Source: Nemertoderma westbladi (lineage: Eukaryota; Xenacoelomorpha; Nemertodermatida; Nemertodermatidae). From it: a stretch of 64,000 bases of DNA. Location: assembly GCA_032718475.1 (NCBI GenBank), contig JAUCBJ010006743.1, forward strand, positions 1-64,000, given 5' to 3'. Shown here one piece after another: positions 31,901 to 40,862 of the stretch; within the stretch, counting starts at the first letter, position 1, and each line of letters opens with the position of its first letter. The notes beneath the pieces are model-generated. The model ran no database searches. It had not been told where the DNA came from and saw only the letters and a list, made by a program, of their open reading frames with translations. The position numbers were made by a program, and so were the translations under genes.

Positions 31901-34900
31901 CCGATGCATCGACTACCATCCTAAGTTTACCTTTCTTTGGGTCTAAAGCTACGTGGAGTGGCAGGTAGTATGTCCTGTCCGTGTTCGGTTCGTCGACCGG
32001 TAACTCCACGGCCCATCCTTTCTCGACGTACTTCTTGATCGTTTTGTGAATGTACTCGTTCTTCTCGGGGCTCCGTTGTAGTGTTTGTTTCAGCTTGCGG
32101 AGTCTCGTGAGTACCATCCCTCTATTATCGGGTAGCGGTATCTTCGGTAGTTTCCATACCATTCCTATTGTATACCGCCCCTCATCACACGTCATCGATT
32201 CCTCCACACTTTGTAGAGCCTGCTTGTCTTCTACCGAGGTCCCGACCCCGGTCTCTTTCAGTCCCTCGAAGTCCTGTCTGAGCAGTCTTTTAAGCTGCTC
32301 CTCTGCTCCCTCGTCACCCATTTCCTGCATTGTTCCCGCGAACATGCATCCTGATGTCTCCGACATCCTGAATGGTATCTTGCTCTTAATTGGACCACTC
32401 AGCGTCCACCCGAATGGCGTTAATATGGCCACCGGGTCGCTCTGCTTGTCTTCGCCGAAGACCGTTTGCATTCTCTCGTGGGCCGTTGGGCAGTCCATGC
32501 CTACTATGATGGATACCTTCCTAACGTCCACGTCTGGGATTGAGAAGTCAATGTTGTCCAGGAATTTGTATTGCTCGACCTCGATGTTGGTTGGCCGCCT
32601 GGCATTGATGTTAATTGACTCTATTACTTGGATGGGGTCGATGGTTGCCCCATAATCGCATCCTGGTGCCACTGCTGCAATTGCGCACCGTCCTGTCCTC
32701 ATCTCTAGGATCTCGTCTTTGCTAGAGATGGTTGTCACCGCCATCCTGCTTGGCCTCGTTCTCAACCCTATTTCTTCGGCTACCCATTCCTCAACTAATG
32801 TGAAGGCAGCTCCACTATCAACCAGCATTAGTGTTGTTACTGATCGATTGCCTTCCCCGATCACTCGTACTGGTACTACTCCAAGTAGCACTGTTCCTCT
32901 CTTCTTCGCCCCTACTGTGCTCGTTGCCATCGTCTGGCCTCTCCTTTGGCCAAACTTGACCGGTTTCTCTTGGCATTCCCTGGCCTTGTGTCCACTCTTC
33001 ACACATCGCGAGCAGATTTTATTGCTCGACGCGTAATCTATCTGGTCTTGCCTCGGTAGCGCCTGCCAGTACCTGCAGTTCATGGTTTTATGAAGCGCAT
33101 TTGCGTGTAACTGGCATTTGCTCTTTGGGTCGTAGCCCTCTTTATACAATGCATTGCGTATCGCAGTCATATTCGTACCAAAGTCCCTACTATTCTTATT
33201 GACTGGGTTTGACCTACTGGACGTACTGGGGTTATGTTTATTCATGTTGTTATTGTTCCCCTGTCCGTCCCTTGATGTTGTCTTATCTTCGTTTGTCTGT
33301 GGACTTGCAGTCCCCTGCGTTGCTGCGTATGGCAATGATTGTCTGAGCCTCGGCAATGCGTTTGATGTATTGTGCTCCGGTTTGGGCCTGTAATGATCTG
33401 TCTTTGGTCCCTTTCCCAGGCTATCTTCACTATAGACTGGGTCCATTATTAGTTCAGCCTCGTAATTTAAGAAGTTTGACATTTCTTCTAAACCTGGTTC
33501 CGCACCCTTCTTGTCTCGGGTGGAGAAAGCGATCTTCCTCCATTTATTGCGCAGCCAACTCGGTAGTGCCTGCGCTATCGTGGTGATGTTATTGGACGCG
33601 TTGAGCTCGTATGGCGCGTCTAGCGTCTTCAGCACGATCAGCGCCTTCTCGACTTTGTTAGCAAACGTCTTAATGCTAACGGGGTTATCCTGTAGGCCAC
33701 CCGATGTTATGCCTCTCAGCGTCTGCCTGATGATCTTGGCCGGGTGCCCGTATTCCCTATCCAGTGCCCGCCATGCTGTCGTGAAGCCGCCCTCTATTCC
33801 CTGATATTGCCTCACGATGTCGTATGCTGGGCCTCCCGTGTACACTTGTAGATACTTTAGGCACTCCGCCTGCGTCAAGTTTTTTGTTAGTATTTCGTTA
33901 CTATACATTCGCCGAAATTGTAAGTATTCTTCCGGCCTGCTCCCATCGAATTTGAACGGTTCCACGGGTGGTAATTCGATCCTCGTTTTCAACGCATCGA
34001 TCAACGTGGCCATCCCCATTGCCTGCGCTTCTAATGGATTCGACGGGTGCTGTATAGTTTCCCCTGTCTGGTGCGGTTCGTCCGTCCTATTTCTTGATCT
34101 TCTCTGACTCGGATATGTCATCAGGGGTAGCGGCCCCCTCCATATGTCTGTATCACACGACCTGTTTCCATCTAGGGGTCTCGTTGTTCTTGTTCCTGTC
34201 GGGGTATATTGTTGATATTGCGATGGGGGAATGTCACCCTGTCCCCCCCCCACTGGTATGTCTGGTACTGGGGTTGATGTTAATATGTTGGGGCCCATAC
34301 ACCTATCCGCAATAATTCCCCCCTCCCCTGGGTATATGTTATGTCCCTGCATGCTGTAGTCATACTGCTGTGCTGGTACCGGTATAGGCCTATCAGCTTC
34401 CGGCCTACTCGCCGGTATGTATTCCGCGACTTCCGGGTTTAATCCCGTTGTCCGCGCTATCCTATCGCCTACATCGCCTCTCTCAGTATGGCCTACGGTA
34501 TGTGCAGTAAGACCTACAGTATGCCCTATAGTCTGCATGTGTTGCTCGGGATCGAAGTTTATTCTTCTCGAATAATCCTCCCCGCGGCTACCGTATTCTC
34601 GATCGGTAGGTATATTCCGCCGGAAAGTTTCTCTTCGACCCCCCTCTCCACTGTTTTCATCTTCGTACCGGTACATCGCGTACCCCTCTCTCGGCGTGTA
34701 ATGCGTCTCACCGGATCGCATCCCTCCGGGGCGACGGCAATCTCCCGGAGTCCGACCCCATTGACTCTCCGTTCTCATCTCGACTATCGACGGCTCGCTG
34801 TCCGTCCTCGCTCTTCTATCGTTTGCGGCGATACTTCTACTACTCTCTTCCTCTCTTCTCCTATCAGTGGAATATTCCCGCTCACGAGATCTCTCGTCGA

Positions 34901-35231
34901 CCTCCCGGTTAAACCCCACTGTTCTTCTTTCCTCCTCTGATCGGGCTCGACGCTCCGTCTGCCCTCCCGCGACGTCAACCTGTCTTTCTCTGCTCGATCG
35001 CACGTCGCCGGGGATACTCGCAATCCCCCTATTACTCTCCGTCGCCGGTTGTTGCGGTTTACCTTGTTCGGCCCTCGCATTGTCCGCTGACGGCTGTGGG
35101 ACACTCTCTGCCCCCCCCCCCCTCTCGCCGCTAACTTTCTGTTGTGGGGTGCTCGTAGCCCCCCCCCCACTCGCTACATCTAACTTCGCTACCTCTCGCC
35201 CCGCTACTATATATCTCTCTAGTCGACACAT
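28914..35231 (-). CDS. ORF2: intact BEL/Pao gag-pol polyprotein (about 2,105 aa)
   Basis: I chose the first ATG (35,231); the frame is open to 35,243. The order is as follows. An Arg/Glu/Ser-rich, Tyr/Gly-containing disordered leader of about 400 residues comes first. Next is the gag core (VEPFKFDGSRPEEYLQFRRM, DUF1759-like). A zinc knuckle CSRCVKSGHKAREC lies at about residue 739. The aspartic protease LVDSGAAF has its Asp at 805. The reverse transcriptase has DIEGMFNQV and YVDD at 1228-1231. RNase H FSDAS has its Asp at about 1416, followed by NPADLLSRG. The integrase has an HHCC zinc domain (HKSILHGG, CQTCRRAKK) and catalytic D1808, D1871 and E1921. A DUF5641-like tail (REGDLVIVTDD, GRVRSVEV) ends it. 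No stop or missing catalytic residue was seen. It overlaps the end of ORF1 by about 100 nt in the +1 frame relative to ORF1. It supplies the particle, reverse transcription and integration functions. Confidence 0.93.
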   Translation of the reverse strand: MCRLERYIVAGREVAKLDVASGGGATSTPQQKVSGERGGGAESVPQPSADNARAEQGKPQQPATESNRGIASIPGDVRSSRERQVDVAGGQTERRARSEEERRTVGFNREVDERSREREYSTDRRREEESSRSIAANDRRARTDSEPSIVEMRTESQWGRTPGDCRRPGGMRSGETHYTPREGYAMYRYEDENSGEGGRRETFRRNIPTDREYGSRGEDYSRRINFDPEQHMQTIGHTVGLTAHTVGHTERGDVGDRIARTTGLNPEVAEYIPASRPEADRPIPVPAQQYDYSMQGHNIYPGEGGIIADRCMGPNILTSTPVPDIPVGGGQGDIPPSQYQQYTPTGTRTTRPLDGNRSCDTDIWRGPLPLMTYPSQRRSRNRTDEPHQTGETIQHPSNPLEAQAMGMATLIDALKTRIELPPVEPFKFDGSRPEEYLQFRRMYSNEILTKNLTQAECLKYLQVYTGGPAYDIVRQYQGIEGGFTTAWRALDREYGHPAKIIRQTLRGITSGGLQDNPVSIKTFANKVEKALIVLKTLDAPYELNASNNITTIAQALPSWLRNKWRKIAFSTRDKKGAEPGLEEMSNFLNYEAELIMDPVYSEDSLGKGPKTDHYRPKPEHNTSNALPRLRQSLPYAATQGTASPQTNEDKTTSRDGQGNNNNMNKHNPSTSSRSNPVNKNSRDFGTNMTAIRNALYKEGYDPKSKCQLHANALHKTMNCRYWQALPRQDQIDYASSNKICSRCVKSGHKARECQEKPVKFGQRRGQTMATSTVGAKKRGTVLLGVVPVRVIGEGNRSVTTLMLVDSGAAFTLVEEWVAEEIGLRTRPSRMAVTTISSKDEILEMRTGRCAIAAVAPGCDYGATIDPIQVIESININARRPTNIEVEQYKFLDNIDFSIPDVDVRKVSIIVGMDCPTAHERMQTVFGEDKQSDPVAILTPFGWTLSGPIKSKIPFRMSETSGCMFAGTMQEMGDEGAEEQLKRLLRQDFEGLKETGVGTSVEDKQALQSVEESMTCDEGRYTIGMVWKLPKIPLPDNRGMVLTRLRKLKQTLQRSPEKNEYIHKTIKKYVEKGWAVELPVDEPNTDRTYYLPLHVALDPKKGKLRMVVDASAKTDGKCLNDYLLEGPNIYNSGIEVLLRFRNGKHAFTCDIEGMFNQVRVTEEDSDSQRFLWYNGEEEPPVIPAYKMVVQNMGAKSSSFTTTMAVRDTVKGKEDRYSSRAVDMIRRGFYVDDGMESGNTVEEILETGREVRDILKGSGFNLTKFQSSSEEFIREIEDKKPESTMDNPTTAKGQDMAIKRTESQQKALGIVWDRKTDELKYQLSQEGADTHTKRGYVSYIARIYDPLGLASPLLVTGKQILKRVYKLKDEWDVEVPEDIKKQWSKWTGDLERMGTYNMPRVYFPDGNMTNLDLHMFSDASLEAYGAALYLVQREGPHKPRLAFSKAKSTPPDSASVPKLELTAARLGVRATAYLVDTIPNIVETHYWTDSMVVLGWLHNEKTRYPIFVANRVDEIRASTELERWHYCPTDENPADLLSRGVERHTFLKKEVLWQHGPQFLSDREAWPPMRKVDPGSEPVSEGEGDSEGEEIYSQMVREIRDVQPGRELCDNPTDKLLSYSSSWYKTKKLVAYWRAFGNFLAGVGKDKKTRTTIDLEGAAKAVIRYEQRKNYGDEVERVGNQQHLRRDSELITLSPQLNEDGILVMNSRVGYNNSIVVPPKPIIIPTGSPIVHQIIWDSHKSILHGGTNRTLTEIRRTYWVKQLRKKVKAVVGQCQTCRRAKKERAVQEMAPLPASRVRQHDPPFTHCGVDMFGPIKIKVMRHTEKRYGIIFVCNNTRAVGIELAQDATASAFINALERFRDRKGGTIAVIYSDNGTNFVGAESEMAEALDILEGEEVRAAMRRRQVKWERRTPYAPHTLGCVERLVGSSKRLMTKLMNTHMVTEDVLRTVLAKCEGIINSRPLYPENDDPESLDVLTPSHFLMERPATIDMRGVDPDDIHSRQSWKVAKAISAEYWRRWVEEYLPTLHKRSKWRKPNRELREGDLVIVTDDTIINNQWRLARVVGTYSDEDGRVRSVEVRIGGKIGAKDIKTYRRAVGKCCLLEGAP

Positions 35232-37404
35232 CAACCCTACCACAGTCGGGTCTATTCACCCCCGCCTCTCCCTCTGCTATTGCGTGGCCTTCCAGGCCCT
35301 CTGCTCCCTGTCTACCAACTACGTGGCCTACCAGGCCCTCTGCTCCCTGTCTACTAACTACGTGGCCCGACGTGTTTACATTAATAGCACCCATATTGGA
35401 AACGGAATTAATTTGCTCATTTGAAACAAAATCATTTGTATTATTCTGCGCGACTACGTTATCTGAATTATTTTGTAAATTCGGGCTAAGATCATTATTT
35501 GAATTATTCGAATTATTCTGTGTAATTGCGTTATTTAAGTTATTTTGTAGGTCCGAATTCGAGTTATTATTTTGATTATTTGAATTATTTTGCGTAACTA
35601 CATCAATATTAGGATTATTTTCTACATTAACACTGGGATTGTTCTGATTTAAATTTAAATTACTACCACCAGGCAAAGTATTTCCTGTAATAAAGGTTTG
35701 ATTAGCGTTATCCCATACGGTACTATTAATATCAACAACGTCTACTGTACCATTATTATTACCCCCCCCGCCCGTACGGTCGCACCAGTTTTGGGTCTGT
35801 CGTGCGGTCCCTGTCAGTGGAGTATTAATAAATATATCTATGGCCCTCGGCTCCTCAAAAATACTCGAGCCGGCCCCAGTTTCAGACGGCGGTCCCACTC
35901 GCACGTATTCCAACTCGTGCGCCCCTCTAATTATATTTCCCGCATACTCACTCTGCCGTTTCTCTAATTCCTTGCGCTCCTTTTCACTCTCTGCCACTAT
36001 CCCCTCACGCTCCTGGGTGTCCTTGATGGCCGAGTCTGCGGCACTCTTAATGCTCTCCCTTCGTCTCGCCCCACGCTCTTTGCGTTCCTTTTCCTTTCTC
36101 GTCTCATATTCCTTGCGTTCCGCCTCACGCTCCTTCCGTTCCCTTTCCTCTCTCGCCTCACGCTCCTTGCGTTCCTTTTCCATTCCCGCCTCACGCTCCT
36201 TGCGTTCCGCCTCACGCTCCTTGCGTTCCTTTTCCATTCTCGCCTCACGCTCCTTGCGTTCCGCCTCACGCTCCTTGCGTTCCTTTTCCTCTCTCGCTTC
36301 ACGCTCCCTACACTCCCTTTCCTCTATCTCATCATACTCCCTTAGGCTTTTCAAAGCCCTTTCGGCCCTTTCTCCGGTTTCTCTAAGCAATACCGTTTCC
36401 CTCTCTAACCGCACTCTTCCCTCCTCTAGCCGTTCCTTCATTTCTCTCTGACCTTGCTCTGCCATGCTGAGACGGTATGCGGCTCCTATTTTTCTCACCG
36501 CTCTTTCTTTCGCGGAGGATGTAGCAGACTTATCGGTTACGACCGACTTCCCCCGCCTTCCCGACCTACTAACTTTCTCCCACTTCCCGGAGCTTTCTCC
36601 GACCGACGAGGCCGAATCCTCGGTGTTAACCTCGGATTCGCCCTCTTCAGGTCCCTTCCAACCCACTGGTTTCACTCCCCGGGCATCGACCAAGTATGGC
36701 CCTATGTACACTGGCGCTACGCTAGGTTCCATACTCCCACACTCCCATAGTTCAAACAGTTCGCCGGCTATCCTTTCTGCTCTCTCCCCGGCCAGTTCTC
36801 TCTGCCCAAAACGTATTAGGTAATTTAAGTGTTTATCCGACTCACCTAGTCGCTTTCTCAGTCTCACCTCGTCTACCTTCGCCCCTTCCTTCTTGGCGTC
36901 GTTTATCAGCTTCCGGGTCGCGTTGTAGGCCCGTCGAAGTCGCTCAGAAACCCCGACGTCCTCGTCGCCGACCTCTCCTCCGTCCCTCCGGGTCCGACGT
37001 CGTACCGGCGGCTCCACCGTCGCCGTTCCGGTGGGCCGTCCGTCGCCCTCGGTCTGTAGCTGGCCGGCGACATCGGTACCGATCTTTCCTCCGTCTCTTC
37101 GTGTCCGGCGTCGCACCGTCGGCCCCACCGATTCGGTGGGCCGCTCGTTGCCCTCGGCCGGTAGCTGGCCGGCGACATCGGCGCGCCGTCCTCCGTTTCG
37201 TGTCGACTCATCTCCTTCTCCCTCCGTCTCGCTCTCTCTCTCTCTTGGCTCGACTTCGGGTTCCAGGCCCTCCTCGTCCTGGACTTCCGGTTCGCCCGTT
37301 ATCGATGGCTCCGGCGTCGTGGGCCTGTATCGTTTGGTCGCGGCCTCGCGGATCGTTAGGTCTTCGTCCGGGGTCCGCGTCGGTGTCTCGCCCGATTCGC
37401 TCAT
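35131..37404 (-). CDS. ORF1: repeat-rich charged protein with Asn-rich tail (757 aa)
   Basis: ATG-started and intact, it opens the element before gag. I recognise no enzyme domain. The N-terminal 90 residues are acidic and Thr/Pro-rich. About 90-155 holds two copies of a roughly 39-residue repeat with RRRTRRDGG. About 155-240 is a helical, possibly globular segment (RLRRAYNATRKLINDAKKEG to AGELFELWECG). About 320-490 is a long charged helix made of KEREAERKEREAR-type units. About 582-668 is an Asn/Gln-rich low-complexity stretch like yeast prion domains. About 679-708 holds tandem GHVVxRQGAEGL units. The plus-strand 486-aa ORF has the same general design. It may act as an RNA-binding or assembly protein; this is inference only. 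The DNA for the charged helix is itself a minisatellite (about 36,060-36,310). Confidence 0.8.
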   Translation of the reverse strand: MSESGETPTRTPDEDLTIREAATKRYRPTTPEPSITGEPEVQDEEGLEPEVEPRERESETEGEGDESTRNGGRRADVAGQLPAEGNERPTESVGPTVRRRTRRDGGKIGTDVAGQLQTEGDGRPTGTATVEPPVRRRTRRDGGEVGDEDVGVSERLRRAYNATRKLINDAKKEGAKVDEVRLRKRLGESDKHLNYLIRFGQRELAGERAERIAGELFELWECGSMEPSVAPVYIGPYLVDARGVKPVGWKGPEEGESEVNTEDSASSVGESSGKWEKVSRSGRRGKSVVTDKSATSSAKERAVRKIGAAYRLSMAEQGQREMKERLEEGRVRLERETVLLRETGERAERALKSLREYDEIEERECREREAREEKERKEREAERKEREARMEKERKEREAERKEREAGMEKERKEREAREERERKEREAERKEYETRKEKERKERGARRRESIKSAADSAIKDTQEREGIVAESEKERKELEKRQSEYAGNIIRGAHELEYVRVGPPSETGAGSSIFEEPRAIDIFINTPLTGTARQTQNWCDRTGGGGNNNGTVDVVDINSTVWDNANQTFITGNTLPGGSNLNLNQNNPSVNVENNPNIDVVTQNNSNNQNNNSNSDLQNNLNNAITQNNSNNSNNDLSPNLQNNSDNVVAQNNTNDFVSNEQINSVSNMGAINVNTSGHVVSRQGAEGLVGHVVGRQGAEGLEGHAIAEGEAGVNRPDCGRVDVSTREIYSSGARGSEVRCSEWGGGYEHPTTES

Positions 37405-37520
37405 CTCGTCTGGTCGGTGGAGTTCGGCTAGCTAGCAGTGTAGTTCTTAGAGTTTAACTGGGGCGGCAGCTCGGATTTAGTTACTGAGTTTAGCTGGGGA
37501 AGCAACACCGTTTTAGTTAC
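37405..37520 (-). other. Leader between 5' LTR and ORF1
   Basis: A 116-nt leader. The sense strand starts GTAACTAAAACGG directly after the LTR. Two related blocks (CCCCAGCTAAACTCAGTAAC and CCCCAGTTAAACTC) lie about 40 bp apart. A standard primer-binding site beginning TGG was not found; priming by an unusual tRNA region is possible. Confidence 0.5.
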
Positions 37521-38058
37521 TGTGACGGGATCCAGGAGGGATCCCGATTTATCCGATGTGGTATTTAGTCCACGCGTCCCCGCCGTGTATAAGAGTGAAA
37601 TAAAGATAGCTGAGTTCTGAAGTTCGGTGTATAATAAGAGGTTATAAGATATAGATATATTGTGAATGTGTACAAGGCGGGATACGGTAACTAAAGTCCC
37701 GTGATCCCCTATCTAAACTAATTGGCTGTACCCTACGCTAGCACTGCTGCACTGAGATAACTGAATCACTGATTAATAGGTTATTGGTTATATTGCACGG
37801 TGGCCTTACTGCTACTCAATCGATGCCATTCCCCCCTCTGATTGGTTAATACCCTTGTTGGCGCCCCGTGGAGTATTCCCGTTCACTCCACCTGTTCTCT
37901 CTGGGTTAGGGGTTTGGCCCCTGACCCTCTATTGTGTGCTTCCTTCCCACTCTTATTGGGATTGGCACGAGTTGGTTAATTGCCCAATCTCGCGGCTCCC
38001 AATATTGCTTATCGGCTAATAACTTTATGGGGTGTTGGCGGGATTGAATAAGCTAACA
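37521..38058 (-). repeat. 5' LTR of the minus-strand BEL/Pao element
   Basis: 538 bp, nearly identical to the left LTR. On the sense strand it starts TGTTAGCTTATTC and ends GATCCCGTCACA. It should hold the promoter; a CCAATAAG motif and a CATAAAGTTATT stretch are visible on the sense strand, but no transcription start can be assigned. Confidence 0.95.
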
Positions 38059-38628
38059 AATAAAGGATCTGCAAAGAAAAGAACCCAATGCTATATAATT
38101 TGACCTTATTAAAAAATTTGCACTTTTGCACACTTATTTGTACAAGTGCACTTCAGCAGATCGTAATGGTGGCTCTTATTTAACAAACTTATGTTTATCC
38201 TCTACCGATCTACGATGGTGTATGATCAAGTGTCAGTCACTAAAAGTGTAAAAAATCTAATTTAATAAATCGCGACATTTGCGATTTTGGACCATTTTCA
38301 TGGGCATTTTAAGTCACTTTATATACATAAAAAGTTAAACAAATGTTACGATTATAGTTAGAAACCACTCCAAACGACATTTTAATCCAAAAAATAACAT
38401 TATACGATGAATGGAACTGGAAATAATAGTGTTTGAAATATCGAAAAAATGTGTACTTTTTAAGTGCATTATGCACTAAGAGCACATGCGTCTTTTCCCA
38501 AGTTGTATCCTATTTCACACACTACAATCTATCCTCTACCCAATGAAAAAAGTTTCAGATCAAACGGTCCAGTAGAACAGAAGTTATTGATGTTTAAAAA
38601 TAATCACTCGAAAATTTCAAATTCTCTT

Positions 38629-38701
38629 GGTCACGTAGTCTAGTGGTAATCAATCACGTTAACGATACTTAAGTTCGTGGGTTCGAAACCCAATATGACC
38701 A
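38629..38701 (+). pseudogene. tRNA-like sequence (pseudo-tRNA or SINE head)
   Basis: It has a box A-like TAGTCTAGTGG, a perfect box B GGTTCGAAACC and a partial acceptor stem (GGTCA at the 5' end, TGACC at the 3' end). The total length of 72 nt is right, and a T-rich Pol III terminator follows. The D-stem and anticodon stem do not pair properly, so no anticodon can be given. This is a decayed tRNA or an old SINE head. Confidence 0.5.
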
Positions 38702-40862
38702 TTCTTAATTTTTTGCAAAAAAAATATTTTTAATTTTTGACTAAATTTCGGTTCTGGTGCTCCAAATTCAATAAAATTGGTATATTCTTTGCCGTAATTT
38801 TTTTTTCTATCTTTTGAGAGGGGGTATTTTTGGCCCCAAAAAAAATGAAAAAAAAGGGCCAAAATTACGCGATATTTTTCGACCCTTAAAACTCGTTTTT
38901 TTAATTATTTTATATTTTACATTTTACAGGAACTTTTGGCGCAAAAAGTTAAATTATAATGTAATGGCGATTTATTAAAAAAAAATTTTTTCGTCCCTTT
39001 TTTATAAGTAGTATATTTCACACGATCGTCTGCCGCTTCAGTTATATAATAGCTATGGCACTGTAACTACCGTTGAAAGATAGATAATTTGACGCTCTAT
39101 GAGACTGTTTAAATAAGTCTCCCAGACCTTATGTATTTTTCGAGCTAGACGAGTTCCCGCGAAGCGAGTTTGAAGCGTGAAATTATAATTTGGGCCCTAA
39201 TTTTTTTAATATCGTTTGCGCGGCAAAACCAATCGAATATTTGGATTCCCCGTATCGTTATTAACCGTATAAAATGTACTTTAACCTTCAAGAGTCAAAA
39301 ATAAAAAAGTTGTTAGTTATAAACTTTTTATTATTTTATGGCCCTTTTTGGACCCCTTTGCCTACATATTTTTTGTACCCCCATTCGATAGGAATGTAGC
39401 CCCTGTGGTCTTCTACGCTTTCCGAAAAAGAATTGGCAGATTCCTACTAGCGTTGTCGAATTAAAAATTTTGGAAATAATAATTATGTAAAAAAGATGGA
39501 AAAAACGGACAAAGTTACGGCCCCTTTTTCCACCCGAAATATTAATAAATATCTTACCCCCATTCGATACGAAGGTAGTACCACTCTTCCCCTTTCCAAC
39601 CGCGTTAATTTCGTCCCCGTACGATTAATATTAGCCGAGTCAGAGCGGATCCCGCAAAGCCATTTTGTCCGTTTTTTCAACTTTGACGGACAATTTCGGG
39701 AAAAAGGCGTGGTAATCTTTTTTGAAAAAAAAAAACGAATTCACTAATTAATCCCTTCTATCGTATCCCGGCGTCGGTTAAGCAATAACCTAGGGTTTTT
39801 CGAGCCACTGTAGAGCGCCTTTCAAAAATTTTTTAAAATTGTCAAAAAAATGACGGTTTTTTGTCCGCCGTGTCCGTCGAGGGGATAGATTTGCTAATGT
39901 TAGAGTGGCTAATATCTTAGAATTCCGAGTCGCTCCCCTGGTGCGAAAATAAAAAAAATTTGTTTGTTCCTTCATCGAAAAGTCCCCCAGAATCCCAAGT
40001 TAACCTATATAGTTAGCGATGGCCTGCGGCTTTAGGAGCGGCCGCGGTATTCACCTCCCTCATAGCGGCCGCGGCGGTGTTGCGTCAAATGGAGAAATAT
40101 TTATCCCACCTAGAATAAATTAAACATCACAGGACATTACTTTCGCCGTGAGGAGTAGCCCTTGCATGATCTTGTGCTTTAGCTCCTCACTTAGACAATA
40201 AGCATGGTGCACATGCACAGCCCATAACATTCTTGAGACGCCTCGTAAAGGACACTGGCCTTGAAAATAATCTCGCGAGAAGTCATGGGTGATATGGAAT
40301 TGTTCAGTGTTTAAATCTCCGAAACCCTTTTATTTTTATAAAATTTATTACTTAGACTTACCTTTTCGGCGGACAAAATGTCTTATATTTTTCGTAATTT
40401 ATGGGATAGCCTATTTCGTGCAATACTTACCGGAACCTGTAGTTACTGTATGGTTTGGTGTAGTTTTTCCTGTGGTAGTTGGGTTGGGATATGTAGCACT
40501 AAAATCGATTTGGTATTTTGTTTTTTGATGGGACTTAGTGCCTGAGTACTAACAGTGGCCCAAGTGGCCCTAAATGCTAGGTAGTATCTGAGGGAATAAG
40601 ACCACATGTCCTATTTTATTGTTTTCATATGGAATTGTGGCGGCGCAATTTTGTCGATAAACCGCTAAATAGCATTATTAATGCGACTGCAGTGTAGTGA
40701 GCCGATAGGTAGATGAATAAACTTTTCACGCTTGACATCAACCATATTTGAAATCAGCCTAGAAGATTTGCAACCCTCGTTTTTGGAATTTATTCGATTA
40801 TTCTCGTGACTTGGAACTGTTATTATAAATAAATAATTTGCACCCAAATATAATTAATTAGT

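Larger units (their letters stand above)
23814..38058 (-). mobile_element. Intact three-ORF BEL/Pao retrotransposon, 14.2 kb
   Basis: Two LTRs (23,814-24,350 and 37,521-38,058) differ by four substitutions and one single-base indel. Both start TGT and end ACA. The polypurine tract lies beside the left LTR, so the element reads right to left. The order is 5' LTR, leader, ORF1 (757 aa), ORF2 gag-pol (about 2,105 aa), a minisatellite spacer, ORF3 (844 aa), 3' UTR, PPT, 3' LTR. All ORFs are open and all pol catalytic residues are present, so the copy is young and possibly autonomous. BEL/Pao elements are commonly 5-9 kb with one main ORF; this one is much longer. No canonical TGG-starting primer-binding site follows the 5' LTR. 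The 5-bp flanks differ (TACTT on the left, AATAA on the right), so no target-site duplication is seen. Confidence 0.93.

Noticed and set aside
29041-34940. Many plus-strand ORFs of 60-240 codons opposite gag-pol
   Set aside because: They are shadows of the 2,105-codon ORF2; none has a domain.
40289-40528. 79-codon hydrophobic ORF that could look like a small membrane protein
   Set aside because: It begins at GTG without an ATG, lies in AT-rich DNA where such strings are common, and has no family signature.
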